This document shows, piece after piece, positions 16,538 to 26,265 of a stretch of 64,000 nt of DNA (its first letter is position 1; every line of letters begins with the position of its first letter). The position numbers were made by a program, and so were the translations under genes. Under the pieces are notes generated by a model. The model saw only the letters and a program-made list of their open reading frames with translations. It ran no database searches and was not told the DNA's origin. The DNA comes from Rudaea sp. 3F27F6 (GTDB taxonomy: Bacteria > Pseudomonadota > Gammaproteobacteria > Xanthomonadales > Rhodanobacteraceae), in assembly GCF_005503555.1 (NCBI RefSeq), contig NZ_SCNG01000007.1, forward strand, positions 1 to 64,000. The letters are read 5' to 3'.

Positions 16538-17655
16538 ACGCGTTGCTCGACAGCACCCTGCAACACCTGCGCGCCCTCGTCGCCTTCGACATGCGCAATC
16601 CTCCGCGCGAGATCGGCACGGGCGGCATTTTCGACTACCTGCGCGCGCATCTGCCGGGTTTCGACTGCACGGTCACCGACCACGGTGCCGGCGCGGTCAG
16701 CCTGTTCGCCGTGCGCGGCAAGCCGAAAGTGCTGTTCAACGTGCATCTCGACACCGTGCCCGATTCGCCGCACTGGACTGCGAGCCCGTTCGAGCTGCGC
16801 GTAAATGACACACATGCGGTCGGCCTCGGCGCCTGCGACATCAAGGGCGCGGCGGCGGCACTGCTGACCGCGGCGGCGCAGACGCAGGGCGATGCCGCTT
16901 ACCTGTTCACGACCGACGAGGAAGCAAACGATGCCCGGTGCATTGCTGCTTTTCTCTCCCGAATCGCGAATCCCGAATCGCGAATCCCGGCTTTTGAAAC
17001 CATCATCGTCGCCGAACCGACGCGCGGCGAAGCGGTGCTCGCCCATCGCGGCATCAGTTCAGTGCTGATGCGCTTCAAAGGCCGCGCCGGGCATGCCTCG
17101 GGCGGCAATGCCGCGGCGGACAGCGCGCTGCATCAAGCCATCCGCTGGGGTCAGCACGCGCTCGACTACGTCGAATCGCAGGCGCACCAGCGTTTCGGCG
17201 GCCTGACCGGGCTACGCTTCAACATCGGCCGCGTCGAAGGCGGCATCAAGGCCAACATGATCGCGCCGAGCGCCGAAGTGCGCTTCGGTTTTCGCCCGCT
17301 GCCGTCGATGGATATCGATACGTTGCTGGCGACATTTCGCTCGGGCTTCGACCCGCAGGCCGCCGAATTCCAGGAAACATTTCGCGGCCCTTCGCTGCCG
17401 TCGGGCGACGTCGCCCAGGCCGAAGCGCGCCGGCTCAAGGCGCGCGACTTCGCCGACGAGGTCGGCCTCACCATCGGCAACGCGGTCGACTTCTGGACCG
17501 AAGCCTCGCTGTTCTCCCAGGCCGGCTACAGCGCGATCGTCTGCGGTCCGGGCGATATCGCGCAGGCGCATACCGCGGACGAATTCGTCGAGCTGTCCCA
17601 GCTACTGCAAGTCACCGAAAGCTACATCCACATTCTGAAATCGCAGGCCCGTTGA
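16534..17655 (+). CDS. argE': N-acetyl-L-citrulline deacetylase (ArgE-type, M20 family)
   Basis: It removes acetate from N-acetylcitrulline to give citrulline. The 373-residue M20 metalloenzyme shows His71-Leu-Asp73 (NVHLDTVP), Asp102 (ACDIKGA), Glu129-Glu130 (TTDEEAN) and Glu161 (VAEPTRG), plus RAGHASGG of the dimerisation domain. Assignment as the citrulline form rests on pairing with acetylornithine carbamoyltransferase in the same operon. Residues 142-154 ([13 protein letters not shown]) are encoded by a tandem repeat unit, giving an insertion between the catalytic Glu and the next strand. It overlaps the GNAT gene by four bases, with one base before argB. Confidence 0.92.
   Translation: MNALLDSTLQHLRALVAFDMRNPPREIGTGGIFDYLRAHLPGFDCTVTDHGAGAVSLFAVRGKPKVLFNVHLDTVPDSPHWTASPFELRVNDTHAVGLGACDIKGAAAALLTAAAQTQGDAAYLFTTDEEANDARCIAAFLSRIANPESRIPAFETIIVAEPTRGEAVLAHRGISSVLMRFKGRAGHASGGNAAADSALHQAIRWGQHALDYVESQAHQRFGGLTGLRFNIGRVEGGIKANMIAPSAEVRFGFRPLPSMDIDTLLATFRSGFDPQAAEFQETFRGPSLPSGDVAQAEARRLKARDFADEVGLTIGNAVDFWTEASLFSQAGYSAIVCGPGDIAQAHTADEFVELSQLLQVTESYIHILKSQAR
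16961..16988 (+). repeat. Tandem 14-base repeat inside argE' coding sequence
   Basis: GAATCGCGAATCCC occurs twice in direct succession (16961-16974 and 16975-16988) within the argE' frame. The motif belongs to the same family as the palindromic GGGATTCGAGATT repeats found at 50964-51032 and 57891-57972 between ribosomal-protein genes. Confidence 0.75.
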
Positions 17656-17656
17656 A

Positions 17657-19009
17657 ATGGATACCAACACGCAAACCCGCCAGACCATCGTGCGCCTGCT
17701 CTCGAGCATGGGCAGCGCGAAGGAGATCGACCAATACCTGCGCCGCTTCTCGCAGCTCGACGCCAAGCGTTTCGCCGTGGTCAAGGTTGGCGGCGCGGTG
17801 CTGCGCGACGATCTCGACAATCTCGTCTCCTCGCTCGCCTTCCTGCAGCAGGTCGGCCTGACGCCGATCGTGATCCACGGCGCCGGCCCGCAGCTCGACG
17901 CCGAAATGACCGCCGCCGGCATCGTCAAGCAGACCATCGACGGCCTGCGCGTCACCTCGCCCGAGGCACTCGCGATCGTGCGCCGCGTGTCGCAGTCGGA
18001 AAACCTCAAACTCGTCGAAGCGCTGCAGAAGATCGACGCGCGTGCGACCTCGATCATCGGCGGCGTGTTCGAAGCGAGCTATCTCGACCAGCCGAAGTAC
18101 GGCCTCGTCGGCAAGGTCGAGAAGGTCAACCTCGCTTCGATCGAAGCGAGCCTCAACGCGGGATCAATCCCGGTGATCGCCAGCCTCGGCGAAACCCCGG
18201 CCGGACAGATTCTCAATATCAACGCCGACTTCGCCGCGAACGAACTGATCAAGGCGCTGCAGCCCTACAAGATCGTGTTCCTGACCGGCACGGGCGGCCT
18301 GCTCGACGACGCCGGCAACGTGATCGACTCGATCAACCTCGCCACAGAATACGAACACCTCAGTGCGCAGCCATGGATCAACGGCGGCATGCGCGTGAAG
18401 ATCGAGCAGATCAAGGACCTGCTCGACAAGCTGCCGCTGACCTCGTCGGTATCGATCACCAAACCGGCAGAACTTGCCAAAGAGCTGTTCACGCACAAGG
18501 GCTCGGGCACCTATATTCGCCGCGGCGAGCGCGTGCTGCGCGTGACCTCATGGAACGAACTCGATCTCGGCCGCATGCGCGGCCTGATCGAATCGAGCTT
18601 CACGCCGCGCACGCTTGCACCGGACTACTTCGAACGCACGCACTTGCTGCGCGCCTACGTGAGCGAAAACTATCGCGCCGCTGTGATCCTTTTGCAGGGC
18701 GGCGAGCATGTCTATCTCGACAAGTTCGCCGTGCTCGACGAAGCCCAGGGCGAAGGCCTCGGCCGCGCGGTCTGGCAGGTGATGCGCGACGAGACGCCGG
18801 CGCTCTTCTGGCGCTCGCGCCACGGCAACGTCATCAACCATTTCTACTACGCGGAGTCCGACGGCTGCTGCAAACTGCCGAGCTTCAAGGCGTTCTGGTA
18901 CGGCATTGAGGACTTCGCCGAGATCGAGGCCTGCGTCGAGTTCTGCCGCGAGAAAAAGCCGACCTTGATGGACAGTTCACTAAGTGATGGAAAGAAACAA
19001 GCTGCGTGA
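17657..19009 (+). CDS. argB: Bifunctional N-acetylglutamate kinase/synthase
   Basis: The N-terminal kinase domain (about 1-290) shows [43 protein letters not shown] and LTGTGGLLD. The C-terminal domain (about 300-435) is a GNAT synthase domain ([52 protein letters not shown]). Such fusions, first described in Xanthomonas, make and phosphorylate N-acetylglutamate, explaining the absence of argA or argJ. The length of 450 fits. It starts one base after argE' and overlaps the next gene by four bases. Confidence 0.94.
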   Translation: MDTNTQTRQTIVRLLSSMGSAKEIDQYLRRFSQLDAKRFAVVKVGGAVLRDDLDNLVSSLAFLQQVGLTPIVIHGAGPQLDAEMTAAGIVKQTIDGLRVTSPEALAIVRRVSQSENLKLVEALQKIDARATSIIGGVFEASYLDQPKYGLVGKVEKVNLASIEASLNAGSIPVIASLGETPAGQILNINADFAANELIKALQPYKIVFLTGTGGLLDDAGNVIDSINLATEYEHLSAQPWINGGMRVKIEQIKDLLDKLPLTSSVSITKPAELAKELFTHKGSGTYIRRGERVLRVTSWNELDLGRMRGLIESSFTPRTLAPDYFERTHLLRAYVSENYRAAVILLQGGEHVYLDKFAVLDEAQGEGLGRAVWQVMRDETPALFWRSRHGNVINHFYYAESDGCCKLPSFKAFWYGIEDFAEIEACVEFCREKKPTLMDSSLSDGKKQAA

Positions 19010-19485
19010 ATGACGAGTCGCCAGAGTTCGTCGAGCCGACCGCGGAGAATCGAAGAAATTTCGCAATCCGCTGGCTGACCGCGGGCTTGGTCTTGGCCCT
19101 TGCTTGCGTACTGGGGAAAATCGGCTTCGCGTCTCTGGGCTCTCTGCCGGATTGCGATCGTCTTCCTTACATTCGCATGATGATGGTCGCCTTCGTGGGA
19201 TTGCCTTTCATCCTTGGCGTGTATGTTTTCAGACTGGGCCGAAAGACATTGTCGACTCAGCGTTGGGTTCCGCCGACGCCGCCGATGTTCTTCCGCCAGC
19301 GCATCGGCAAGGGGCGCAAGGCGCGCTGGATAGCTTATTACCTGTTGGCCGCAGGCGTAGTGAATATGACTGCTCCGATTTGGGGCGGATACTTGCTCTA
19401 CCGTTCCGGACTATTTTCGCCACCCGCCAAAGAATCCGCGTGTGGCAGGTCTCAAATACCGCAAACGACAAAAGAATCATTTTGA
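19006..19485 (+). CDS. Small membrane protein of unknown function between argB and argC
   Basis: This 159-residue protein starts at GTG overlapping the argB stop by four bases and stops one base before argC, so it is translated as part of the operon. Three hydrophobic segments are visible (about 25-43, 58-75 and 110-130), separated by basic stretches ([27 protein letters not shown]). I do not recognise the family. Nothing in it suggests arginine metabolism; it may be a later insertion or a transporter accessory protein. Confidence 0.6.
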   Translation: MNDESPEFVEPTAENRRNFAIRWLTAGLVLALACVLGKIGFASLGSLPDCDRLPYIRMMMVAFVGLPFILGVYVFRLGRKTLSTQRWVPPTPPMFFRQRIGKGRKARWIAYYLLAAGVVNMTAPIWGGYLLYRSGLFSPPAKESACGRSQIPQTTKESF

Positions 19486-19486
19486 A

Positions 19487-20482
19487 ATGAGCGCAAAAAC
19501 TAAATCCGTCGGCATCGTCGGCGCACGCGGCCACACCGGCGCCGAACTGATCAAGCTGATCGCGCGGCATCCACATCTCGAACTCGCCTTCGTTTCTTCG
19601 CGCGAGCTCGACGGACAACGTCTGGCCGACCACAACGCCGACTATCGCGGCGAGCTGCGTTACGAGAATCTGTCGCACGAAGATGTCGCGTCGAAGCGTG
19701 CCGACGTCGTCGTGCTCGCCTTGCCGAACGGCAAGGCGGAAGGCGTGGTCAAGGCCATCGACGAGGCCAAGGCCGATCCCATCATCGTCGATCTCAGCGC
19801 CGACTACCGTTTCGACAGCACGTGGTACTACGGCTTGCCCGAGCTGACCCGCGACGCGTATCGCGGCCAGCGCCGGATCAGCAACCCGGGCTGTTACGCC
19901 ACCGCGATGCAGCTTGCGATCGCGCCGCTGAAAGATCTGCTCGCCGGGCCGCCCGCGTGTTTCGGCGTATCGGGCTACTCGGGCGCGGGCACGACGCCGT
20001 CGGACAAGAACAATCCCGAGAAACTGCGCGACAACCTGATGCCCTACTCGCTCGTCAATCATATGCACGAGCGCGAAGTCACCCGGCATCTCGACGTTCC
20101 GGTCGAATTCATGCCGCATGTCGCGCCGCATTTCCGTGGCATCACGATGACGGTGAACCTATGGCTCACCCAGGCGCAGACGCTCGAAGCGGTCAAGGCA
20201 CGCTATGTGGAAAAGTATAAAAACGAAGCGCTGATCGAAGTGATCGACGACGCGCCGTGGGTCAGCCATATCGCCAACCGGCACGGCGCGCAGATCGGCG
20301 GTTTCACCTTGGCGCCGGGCGGCAAGCGCATCGTCGTCGTCGCCACGCTCGACAACTTGCTCAAGGGTGCGGCGACTCAGGCGATGCAGAATCTCAACCT
20401 TGCGCTCGGCTACTCTGAGTTGGAAAGCGTTCCGCTTGGCTCCCTTCTCCACTCGGAAGAGAGTGCTCCGGCGAACGCGTGA
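19487..20482 (+). CDS. argC: N-acetyl-gamma-glutamyl-phosphate reductase
   Basis: ArgC reduces N-acetylglutamyl phosphate to the semialdehyde with NADPH. The 331-residue protein has the nucleotide motif [14 protein letters not shown] (8-21), VDLSADYRF and the catalytic Cys136 (SNPGCYATA). [12 protein letters not shown] and [17 protein letters not shown] are also seen. ATG at 19487 follows the previous stop by one base; the frame extends 15 codons upstream without ArgC-like sequence. The next gene, argH, is 111 bases on, behind a repeat. Confidence 0.95.
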   Translation: MSAKTKSVGIVGARGHTGAELIKLIARHPHLELAFVSSRELDGQRLADHNADYRGELRYENLSHEDVASKRADVVVLALPNGKAEGVVKAIDEAKADPIIVDLSADYRFDSTWYYGLPELTRDAYRGQRRISNPGCYATAMQLAIAPLKDLLAGPPACFGVSGYSGAGTTPSDKNNPEKLRDNLMPYSLVNHMHEREVTRHLDVPVEFMPHVAPHFRGITMTVNLWLTQAQTLEAVKARYVEKYKNEALIEVIDDAPWVSHIANRHGAQIGGFTLAPGGKRIVVVATLDNLLKGAATQAMQNLNLALGYSELESVPLGSLLHSEESAPANA

Positions 20483-20529
20483 GAAGTAGCCCTACAATCA
20501 TAAATAGCGTTTTCAAGCTGCAACGTCTT

Positions 20530-20574
20530 TCCCTCATCCGGCGCTGCGCGCCACCTTCTCCCGGTGGGAGAAGG
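20530..20574. repeat. REP-like palindromic element between argC and argH
   Basis: The element has two adjacent hairpins, GGCGC/GCGCC (20540-20552) and CCTTCTCCC/GGGAGAAGG (20554-20574, loop GGT), within the motif CCCTCATCCGGCGC. The CCCTCATCC...CTTCTCCC pattern is a common dispersed intergenic repeat in many GC-rich proteobacteria. It sits 20 bases before the argH start. Confidence 0.7.
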
Positions 20575-20593
20575 AAAGATAAAGAGCCTTTCT

Positions 20594-21898
20594 ATGTCTG
20601 ATTTGTTGTGGCAAAAACCCGGCGTCGAAACCGACGCGCGCATCATGCGATTCCTCGCCGGCGACGACGTCGTGCTCGACCGCGAATTCTTTCTCCATGA
20701 TATCGATGCGAGCCGCGCGCATGTCGAGGGCCTGGCGCGCATCGGCGTAGTCTCACAGGACGAGAGTGACGCCATCGCGCGTGAGCTGGCCGCGCTTGCT
20801 GCGGATTTCGAAAGCGGCGCCTTCGTCCTTGATGAAAAATACGAAGACGGCCACTCCGCGATCGAAGCGCGTCTGACCGAGCGTCTCGGCGATGCCGGCC
20901 GCAAGGTGCATACCGGGCGCAGCCGTAACGACCAGATCCTCGTCGCGACACGCCTCTGGCTCAAGGCCAAGCTGTCAGCACTACACGCCTTGTGCACCGA
21001 CGTCGCCAAGGTATGCCTCGCGCGCGCCGCGCAGGACGCGCTGCCGCTGCCGGGCTATACACATCTGCAGCGCGCCGTCGTCTCGTCGACCGCGATGTGG
21101 TATGCGGGCTATGCCGAGAGCTTTATCGACAATGCACGCCGCGCCCTCGACACCTTCGCCTGGATCGACGCCAATCCGCTCGGCACCGCTGCCGGCTACG
21201 GCGTGAATCTCAAGCTCGACCGCGAGCACACGACGCACGCGCTCGGTTTTGCGCGCATGCAGGTGTCGCCGATCTACGCGCAGCTCTCGCGTGGCAAGTT
21301 CGAGATGGCCGCGCTCGACGCGCTTGGCACCGCCCTGCTCGATCTACGCCGCCTCGCTTGGGACCTGTCGCTGTTCACCACGGCGGAATTCGGCTTCGTC
21401 CACCTGCCGCCCGAGTACACGACCGGCTCGTCGATCATGCCGAACAAGCGCAACCCCGACGTGGTCGAGCTGATGCGCGCCAGTTACGCCAGCGTCGCCG
21501 CGGGCCGCGCCGAGATCGAACAACTGCTGTCCCTACCGTCCGGCTACCAGCGCGACCTGCAGTTCTCCAAGGGCGGCCTCTATCACGGCTTCGCGCGCGG
21601 TCTCGCCGCCCTCGAACTGTTGCCCGACCTGCTCGCGCGCATGCAGTGGAACGCATCGGCGATGCGCGCGGCGATCGATCCGGCGATGTACGCGACCGAC
21701 GTCGCGATCGAGGCGGCCATCGCCGGCGTGCCGTTTCGCGAGGCATACAAGCAGGCCGCGGCTGCGGCGAACGAAGCCGGTCAGGGACGTACGCCGGAGC
21801 AGAGTCTCGCCGCGCGTGTTTCGCCGGGCGCGGGAACCGATTTGCGGCTCGACGAATTGCGCGTGCGGCTCGACGAATTGAACAAGGCGAACAGATAA
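20594..21898 (+). CDS. argH: Argininosuccinate lyase
   Basis: ArgH splits argininosuccinate into arginine and fumarate. The 434-residue protein shows [26 protein letters not shown], the His-containing [16 protein letters not shown] and the signature [12 protein letters not shown] (flexible catalytic loop with Ser). I prefer ATG at 20594. A GTG at 20564 lies inside the palindromic repeat and would add ten unconserved residues. It is the last arginine gene; 603 bases of repeats and a dead gene separate it from proB. Confidence 0.95.
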   Translation: MSDLLWQKPGVETDARIMRFLAGDDVVLDREFFLHDIDASRAHVEGLARIGVVSQDESDAIARELAALAADFESGAFVLDEKYEDGHSAIEARLTERLGDAGRKVHTGRSRNDQILVATRLWLKAKLSALHALCTDVAKVCLARAAQDALPLPGYTHLQRAVVSSTAMWYAGYAESFIDNARRALDTFAWIDANPLGTAAGYGVNLKLDREHTTHALGFARMQVSPIYAQLSRGKFEMAALDALGTALLDLRRLAWDLSLFTTAEFGFVHLPPEYTTGSSIMPNKRNPDVVELMRASYASVAAGRAEIEQLLSLPSGYQRDLQFSKGGLYHGFARGLAALELLPDLLARMQWNASAMRAAIDPAMYATDVAIEAAIAGVPFREAYKQAAAAANEAGQGRTPEQSLAARVSPGAGTDLRLDELRVRLDELNKANR

Positions 21899-21903
21899 CA
21901 CAT

Positions 21904-21955
21904 CGTCATTCCAGCGGCTTTCAACAGCCCAAGGGCTGGTCAAGCTGGAATCCAG
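21904..21955. repeat. Palindromic repeat, 5-prime side of the GIY-YIG pseudogene
   Basis: CGTCATTCCAGC begins the element. TTCCAGC (21909-21915) pairs with GCTGGAA (21944-21950), with an inner stem CAGCCC/GGGCTG (21925-21938). It is the inverted form of the TTCCAGCTTGCGCTGGAA element found downstream at 22293-22319. Confidence 0.7.
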
Positions 21956-21969
21956 ATCTCGAATCCGAT

Positions 21970-22275
21970 ATGCAATCAAGAAACCCTGCGTCTACATCCT
22001 CGCCAGTGGTTGGAGTGGCACTTTAGGAGTGGCACTTTATACGTAGGCGTAACTCGGACTTGGTCAAACGCGTCTACGAACATAAAAACGATCTTGTCGA
22101 CGGATTCACCAAGAAGTATCAGGTCCATCTTCTTGTTTGGCACGAGCAGCATGCGACCATCGAATCAGCGATCGCTCGAGAAAAAGCCATCAAGGCTTGG
22201 AAGCGCGAATGGAAGATCCGACTGATCGAAGAGTCCAACTCGGGTTGGCGCGATTTGTACCCTGAGCTGGTTTGA
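21970..22275 (+). pseudogene. GIY-YIG nuclease family, broken
   Basis: The translation across frames gives a short UPF0213-type GIY-YIG protein: KKPCVYILASGW (the GIY half), LYVGVTR (the YIG half), then VKRVYEHKNDLVDGF, ESAIAREKAIKAWKREWK and GWRDLYPELV. The reading frame is broken by a 14-base tandem duplication (GGAGTGGCACTTTA at 22012-22025 and 22026-22039) and again near 22056, where a base is missing before the LVKR segment. The start may also be shifted. It is flanked by inverted TTCCAGC palindromes. Confidence 0.8.
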
Positions 22276-22522
22276 AATACGGAAGGCAAGAGCTGGATTC
22301 CAGCTTGCGCTGGAATGACGAGCTACACGAAGACGGCGAAAAATAAACTCATGAGCGAAAGGTTCTCCGAAGCTGATCGAGGAGTCCAGTTCGAATTAGC
22401 ACGATTTGTGCCCTGAGTTGGTTTGAAACACGAAAGGCAAGAGCTGGATTCCAGCTTGCGCTGGAATGACGAACTAAACGAAGACGGCGAAAAATAAACT
22501 CATGAGCGAAAGGTTCTCCGAA
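22222..22522 (+). repeat. 151-base tandem duplication covering the start of proB
   Basis: The segment 22222-22371 recurs at 22373-22522 (offset 151 bases). Each copy contains the 3-prime end of the GIY-YIG gene, the TTCCAGC palindrome, an AT-rich stretch and ATGAGCGAAAGGTTCTCCGA, the first codons of proB. Only the second copy continues into proB. The GIY-YIG tail part has about ten differences between copies, whereas the proB-proximal half has about two. Confidence 0.85.
22293..22319. repeat. Palindromic repeat, 3-prime side of the GIY-YIG pseudogene
   Basis: TTCCAGC (22298-22304) and GCTGGAA (22309-22315) form a hairpin with loop TTGC, followed by TGACG. An identical copy lies at 22444-22470 within the second unit of the 151-base duplication. 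With the element at 21904-21955 it brackets the pseudogene as an inverted pair. Confidence 0.75.
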
Positions 22523-23635
22523 CAAACGCTGCCCGTCTGGCGCCGCGCCGTCCTCAAAGTCGGCAGCAATCTGCTGACTGCGGGCGGCCGCGAGTTGTCG
22601 CCGCAGCATGCGCGAGGCTTGGCCGATTTCGTTGTTGCGTCACGCGCAGCCGGGCGGCAGGTCGTCATCGTTTCCTCGGGCGCTGTGGCCGCGGGACGGC
22701 CGCGTGTGAAGGAAGACCTCGGCGGCCTCGTCGCGCGTCAGGCGCTCGCCGCGCTCGGACAGACGCGCATGGTAGCGCTGTGGCAGGAACTGCTCGGCGC
22801 AACGCCGGTCGCCCAGGTACTGCTCGCCCACGACGACCTGCGCAATCGCCGCCGCTATCTCAATGCCCGTAACACACTGCTCGAACTGCTACGCCTCGAC
22901 GCCGTGCCGGTCATCAACGAGAACGACACGGTCGCGGTGGAAGAACTGAAGCTCGGCGACAACGACAACCTCGCGGCGATTGTCGCCGCCCTGGTCGATG
23001 CCGATCTGCTCCTGATCGCGAGCGACGTCGACGGCCTCTACGACGCGCACCCGCAGCTCAACCCGCAGGCGAAGCCGGTCGAAACGGTCGCGGCTGTCGT
23101 TCCGGAGATTCTCGCCATGGCGGGCGCCGCCGGCAGCGCTCATGGCACCGGCGGCATGCACACAAAACTCGAAGCGGCGGCGAAAGCCGCGAAGGCCGGC
23201 ATCACCACCGTGCTGTTCAACGGCACGAATGCGGAAACGGTGGCCCTGCTCGGCGCGGGCGCATTCCGCGGCACGCGCTTCGGCGCGGCGAGTTCACGTC
23301 TGGCCGCACGCAAGTACTGGCTGCGCCATGCGCCGGGCAGCGACGGCCGCCTGCGTGTCGATGACGGCGCGATGCGCGCTGTCGTCGCCGGCAAGTCGCT
23401 ACTGCCGGGAGGCATCGTCGCGGTCGACGGCGAGTTCGCGCGCGGCGACATCGTCGAGATCGTCTGCGACGGCAACGCCATTGCGCGCGGCCTGGTTCAG
23501 TACAATGCCGGCGAGGTACGGCGGCTGGCCGGAAAGCAGTCTCGCGATATCGAGGCGACGCTCGGCTTCAGCTACGGCGATACGGTGATGCGCCGCGACG
23601 ATCTGGTGATCTTGAGCGATGGAGTGACGGCATGA
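22502..23635 (+). CDS. proB: Glutamate 5-kinase
   Basis: ProB phosphorylates glutamate in the first step of proline synthesis. The 377-residue protein has an amino-acid kinase domain ([49 protein letters not shown] in parts, [12 protein letters not shown]) and a C-terminal PUA domain (about 280-370). A duplicated ATG and first six codons lie 151 bases upstream, a remnant of tandem duplication. The stop overlaps the proA start by four bases. Confidence 0.95.
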   Translation: MSERFSEQTLPVWRRAVLKVGSNLLTAGGRELSPQHARGLADFVVASRAAGRQVVIVSSGAVAAGRPRVKEDLGGLVARQALAALGQTRMVALWQELLGATPVAQVLLAHDDLRNRRRYLNARNTLLELLRLDAVPVINENDTVAVEELKLGDNDNLAAIVAALVDADLLLIASDVDGLYDAHPQLNPQAKPVETVAAVVPEILAMAGAAGSAHGTGGMHTKLEAAAKAAKAGITTVLFNGTNAETVALLGAGAFRGTRFGAASSRLAARKYWLRHAPGSDGRLRVDDGAMRAVVAGKSLLPGGIVAVDGEFARGDIVEIVCDGNAIARGLVQYNAGEVRRLAGKQSRDIEATLGFSYGDTVMRRDDLVILSDGVTA

Positions 23636-24933
23636 ATGCCGCAATCGAAACGGCGGGACAACTCGCGCAAACGGACATCCGCACGCTCGCGCTCGCAGCG
23701 CGCGATGCCGGCGCAGCCGTGGCGGCGTTGTCCAGCGCGGCGAAGCGCGACGTTCTGCACGCGATGGCCGCTGCGCTCGCAGCGCAGTCGAGCGCCATCC
23801 TCGCGGCGAATGCGCTCGACGTCGAAGCCGCGCAGGCCAAGGGCCTCGCCGCGGCAATGATCGACCGCCTGCGCCTCGACGATGCACGCGTTGCCGGCAT
23901 CGTCGCCGCAGTGCGCGAGATTGCCGACCTGCCCGACCCCGTCGGACAGGTCACGCGCCGCGAGCAGCGACCGAACGGCTTGGCGATCGAGCGGGTGCGC
24001 ATACCCCTCGGCCTTATCGCAATGATCTACGAGTCGCGCCCCAACGTGACCGCCGATGCGGCCGCGCTGTGCTTCCACGCCGGCAATGCCGTACTGCTGC
24101 GCGGCGGCTCGGAAGCCTGGCACAGTAACCGTGCAATCGCGGCCGCACTGCGCTCGGCGCTGCGCGCGCACGGCGTGGCCGAAGCGGTGATCACCCTCGT
24201 CGAAGATCTGCGCCGCGAGACGGTGATGGCCCTGCTGCAACTGACCGACATCGTCGACCTCGCAATACCGCGCGGCGGCGTCGGCCTGATCCGCTTCGTC
24301 GCCGAGCACGCGCGTGTGCCGGTGATTAAACATTATCAGGGTGTGTGCCATCTCTACGTCGATGCGGATGCCGACCCCGACCTCGCCCTGCGTCTGGCGA
24401 TCGACGGCAAGACGACGCGTCCCTCGGCCTGCAACGCGCTCGAAACGCTGCTCGTGCACAAGGATATCGCCGCATCTTTTCTGCCTCGCGTCGCGCGCGC
24501 CTTGACCGCGAAGAACGTCGAGCTGCGCGGTGACGATGCCAGCCGTAAACTTGTCGCGGAGATGAAACCGGCGAGCGAGGACGACTACGCCGCGGAATTC
24601 CTCGACCTGATTCTCGCCGTACGTGTGGTCGACGATCTCGACGCCGCGATCGCACACGTCAAGCGCTATGGCTCCGATCACACCGAAGTGATCGCGACGC
24701 GCAACGACGCAGCGGCGGAAAAATTCGTCGATGCGCTGCGCTCGGCGGTTGTGCTGGTCAACGCCTCGTCGCGCTTCTCCGACGGCGGCGAATTGGGCCT
24801 CGGCGCCGAGATCGGCATTTCGACCACGCGCCTGCATGCCTATGGCCCGATGGGCGCCGAATCGCTGACGATCGAGCGCTACGTCGTGCGCGGCAACGGC
24901 CAGGTGCGCCATGCTGAGTCGGAAAAAATTTGA
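23632..24933 (+). CDS. proA: Gamma-glutamyl phosphate reductase
   Basis: ProA reduces glutamyl phosphate to glutamate semialdehyde with NADPH, the second step of proline synthesis. The 433 residues include [41 protein letters not shown] and the catalytic-Cys segment [35 protein letters not shown] follows near the C-terminus. The four-base overlap with proB indicates coupled translation. Glutamate semialdehyde links this to the arginine genes upstream, as both pathways start from glutamate. Confidence 0.95.
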   Translation: MNAAIETAGQLAQTDIRTLALAARDAGAAVAALSSAAKRDVLHAMAAALAAQSSAILAANALDVEAAQAKGLAAAMIDRLRLDDARVAGIVAAVREIADLPDPVGQVTRREQRPNGLAIERVRIPLGLIAMIYESRPNVTADAAALCFHAGNAVLLRGGSEAWHSNRAIAAALRSALRAHGVAEAVITLVEDLRRETVMALLQLTDIVDLAIPRGGVGLIRFVAEHARVPVIKHYQGVCHLYVDADADPDLALRLAIDGKTTRPSACNALETLLVHKDIAASFLPRVARALTAKNVELRGDDASRKLVAEMKPASEDDYAAEFLDLILAVRVVDDLDAAIAHVKRYGSDHTEVIATRNDAAAEKFVDALRSAVVLVNASSRFSDGGELGLGAEIGISTTRLHAYGPMGAESLTIERYVVRGNGQVRHAESEKI

Positions 24934-24957
24934 CGAGCCGCACGCGATGACCACGGA

Positions 24958-26004
24958 ATGAGTGACGTCATACGACTCGACGCCGGTGACCGCGTGCTGG
25001 TCGTCGCGCCGCATCCCGACGACGAATCGATCGCCAGCGGCGGCCTGCTGCTCGCCGCACGCGAGGCCGGCGCGGCGCGGCGCGTCGTCACGCTCACCGA
25101 TGGCGACAACAATCCCTGGCCGCAACGCTGGATCGAAAAGCGCTGGCGTATCGATGCGGTCGCGCGCGCACGCTGGGGTGCCCGGCGGCGCGCGGAGGCG
25201 CAGGCCGCGCTCGACCTGCTCGGCGTCGCTCCGGGCGAACGTGCCTTTCTCGGTCTTCCCGATACCGGCCTGACTTCGCTGCTGCTCGGCGACGCGGACA
25301 AACTTGTCGGTGCTCTGCGCAGGCAGATTGTCGATTTCCGGCCAAGTCACCTCGCCTTTCCGGCGCTGCGCGACCGCCATCCCGACCACAGCGCCGCGCA
25401 TATCGCCGCACGCATCGCCGCCAGCGCAACCGGCTCGGCGATGCGCCTGCTCGCGTATCGCGTGCACGGCGACGACGACGCCAGCGTGCCGTCTCTGATC
25501 GAACTGAACGAGTCGCAGCGCGAAGCCAAGCGACGCGCCATTGCGTCTCATCACTCCCAGGTCGCATTGAGCGGCAAGCGCTTTCTCGCCTTCGCCACGC
25601 CGACCGAATCCTACGGCGACGCAGCTGCTGCACCGCGGGCCGACCATCCCCTCGAAGCTACCTACCGAAGCGGCGAGATGTTGCGGCTGCGTGCACGCAA
25701 GCAAAAACTGCGCGGCGACCTGCAAGTATTGCTGCTGTTCGCCAATGCCGACGGTGACATTCGCGCCTGGCGACTTCCTTTCGATACGTCGGGCAGACGG
25801 CTGGACGTGCGCGAAACACGCGACGACCGCGTCGTCGCGACGGCCCAATGGCAGGACGACGGCGAAGCCTGGTCGATCGCGCTGGCGCTGCCCGATTCCC
25901 TGTCCCCGCACCTCGGCTTCGTCAAGCTCGGGCGCAGCCGTCCGGGCCTCGTCGTCTTCGATCGCTACGGTTGGCAGGCGATCCACCTGCCCGATCCGAC
26001 CTGA
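24958..26004 (+). CDS. PIG-L family deacetylase
   Basis: This 348-residue protein carries an N-terminal LmbE/PIG-L domain (1-210) with the zinc motif APHPDDE (His19, Asp21-Asp22) and the downstream RHPDHSAAH motif. Members remove acetyl groups from N-acetylglucosamine-type sugars and related amides. The C-terminal ~120 residues form an additional unrecognised domain (LLFANADGDIRAWRLPF ...). It begins 24 bases after proA and may be co-transcribed, but a link to proline synthesis is not evident. Confidence 0.82.
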   Translation: MSDVIRLDAGDRVLVVAPHPDDESIASGGLLLAAREAGAARRVVTLTDGDNNPWPQRWIEKRWRIDAVARARWGARRRAEAQAALDLLGVAPGERAFLGLPDTGLTSLLLGDADKLVGALRRQIVDFRPSHLAFPALRDRHPDHSAAHIAARIAASATGSAMRLLAYRVHGDDDASVPSLIELNESQREAKRRAIASHHSQVALSGKRFLAFATPTESYGDAAAAPRADHPLEATYRSGEMLRLRARKQKLRGDLQVLLLFANADGDIRAWRLPFDTSGRRLDVRETRDDRVVATAQWQDDGEAWSIALALPDSLSPHLGFVKLGRSRPGLVVFDRYGWQAIHLPDPT

Positions 26005-26177
26005 GCATTCGTCGCCGATCCGTTCATTGCGCATTTGGCTTCGCAGCAAGGCCTTCGATACGCGTCGGACTGCCGGTTTGTCGGCAAATTCTCACGCAAA
26101 TTTAGGAAAAAATTAACGCCACGAGGCGCTAACTGAATGCGGTTCCGGCACTTGCTGAATGGCAAACTGGACGGCGA

Positions 26178-26206
26178 TTGACAGGGGGAAAGTGCCTGTC
26201 ATTCTC
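26178..26206 (+). promoter_or_regulatory. Possible promoter of the DUF3761-type gene
   Basis: A perfect -35 hexamer TTGACA (26178-26183) is followed 16-17 bases later by a poor -10 (CATTCT or ATTCTC). It lies about 60 bases upstream of the gene at 26266. The -35 is convincing and the -10 is not. Confidence 0.35.
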
Positions 26207-26265
26207 TGCACCGCGCGATGCAGATATATCTCTCACGCGCACATCATCAATCAATGGAGACGGCA

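Noticed and set aside
22351-22501. ATG at 22351 as the real proB start
   Set aside because: Its frame leaves proB after a few codons and hits the decayed GIY-YIG tail, with a stop codon. The second copy at 22502 runs into the full kinase.
21904-22522. Possible CRISPR array between argH and proB
   Set aside because: The repeats are palindromes and one tandem duplication of 151 bases, not short repeats with unique spacers, and no cas gene is present.
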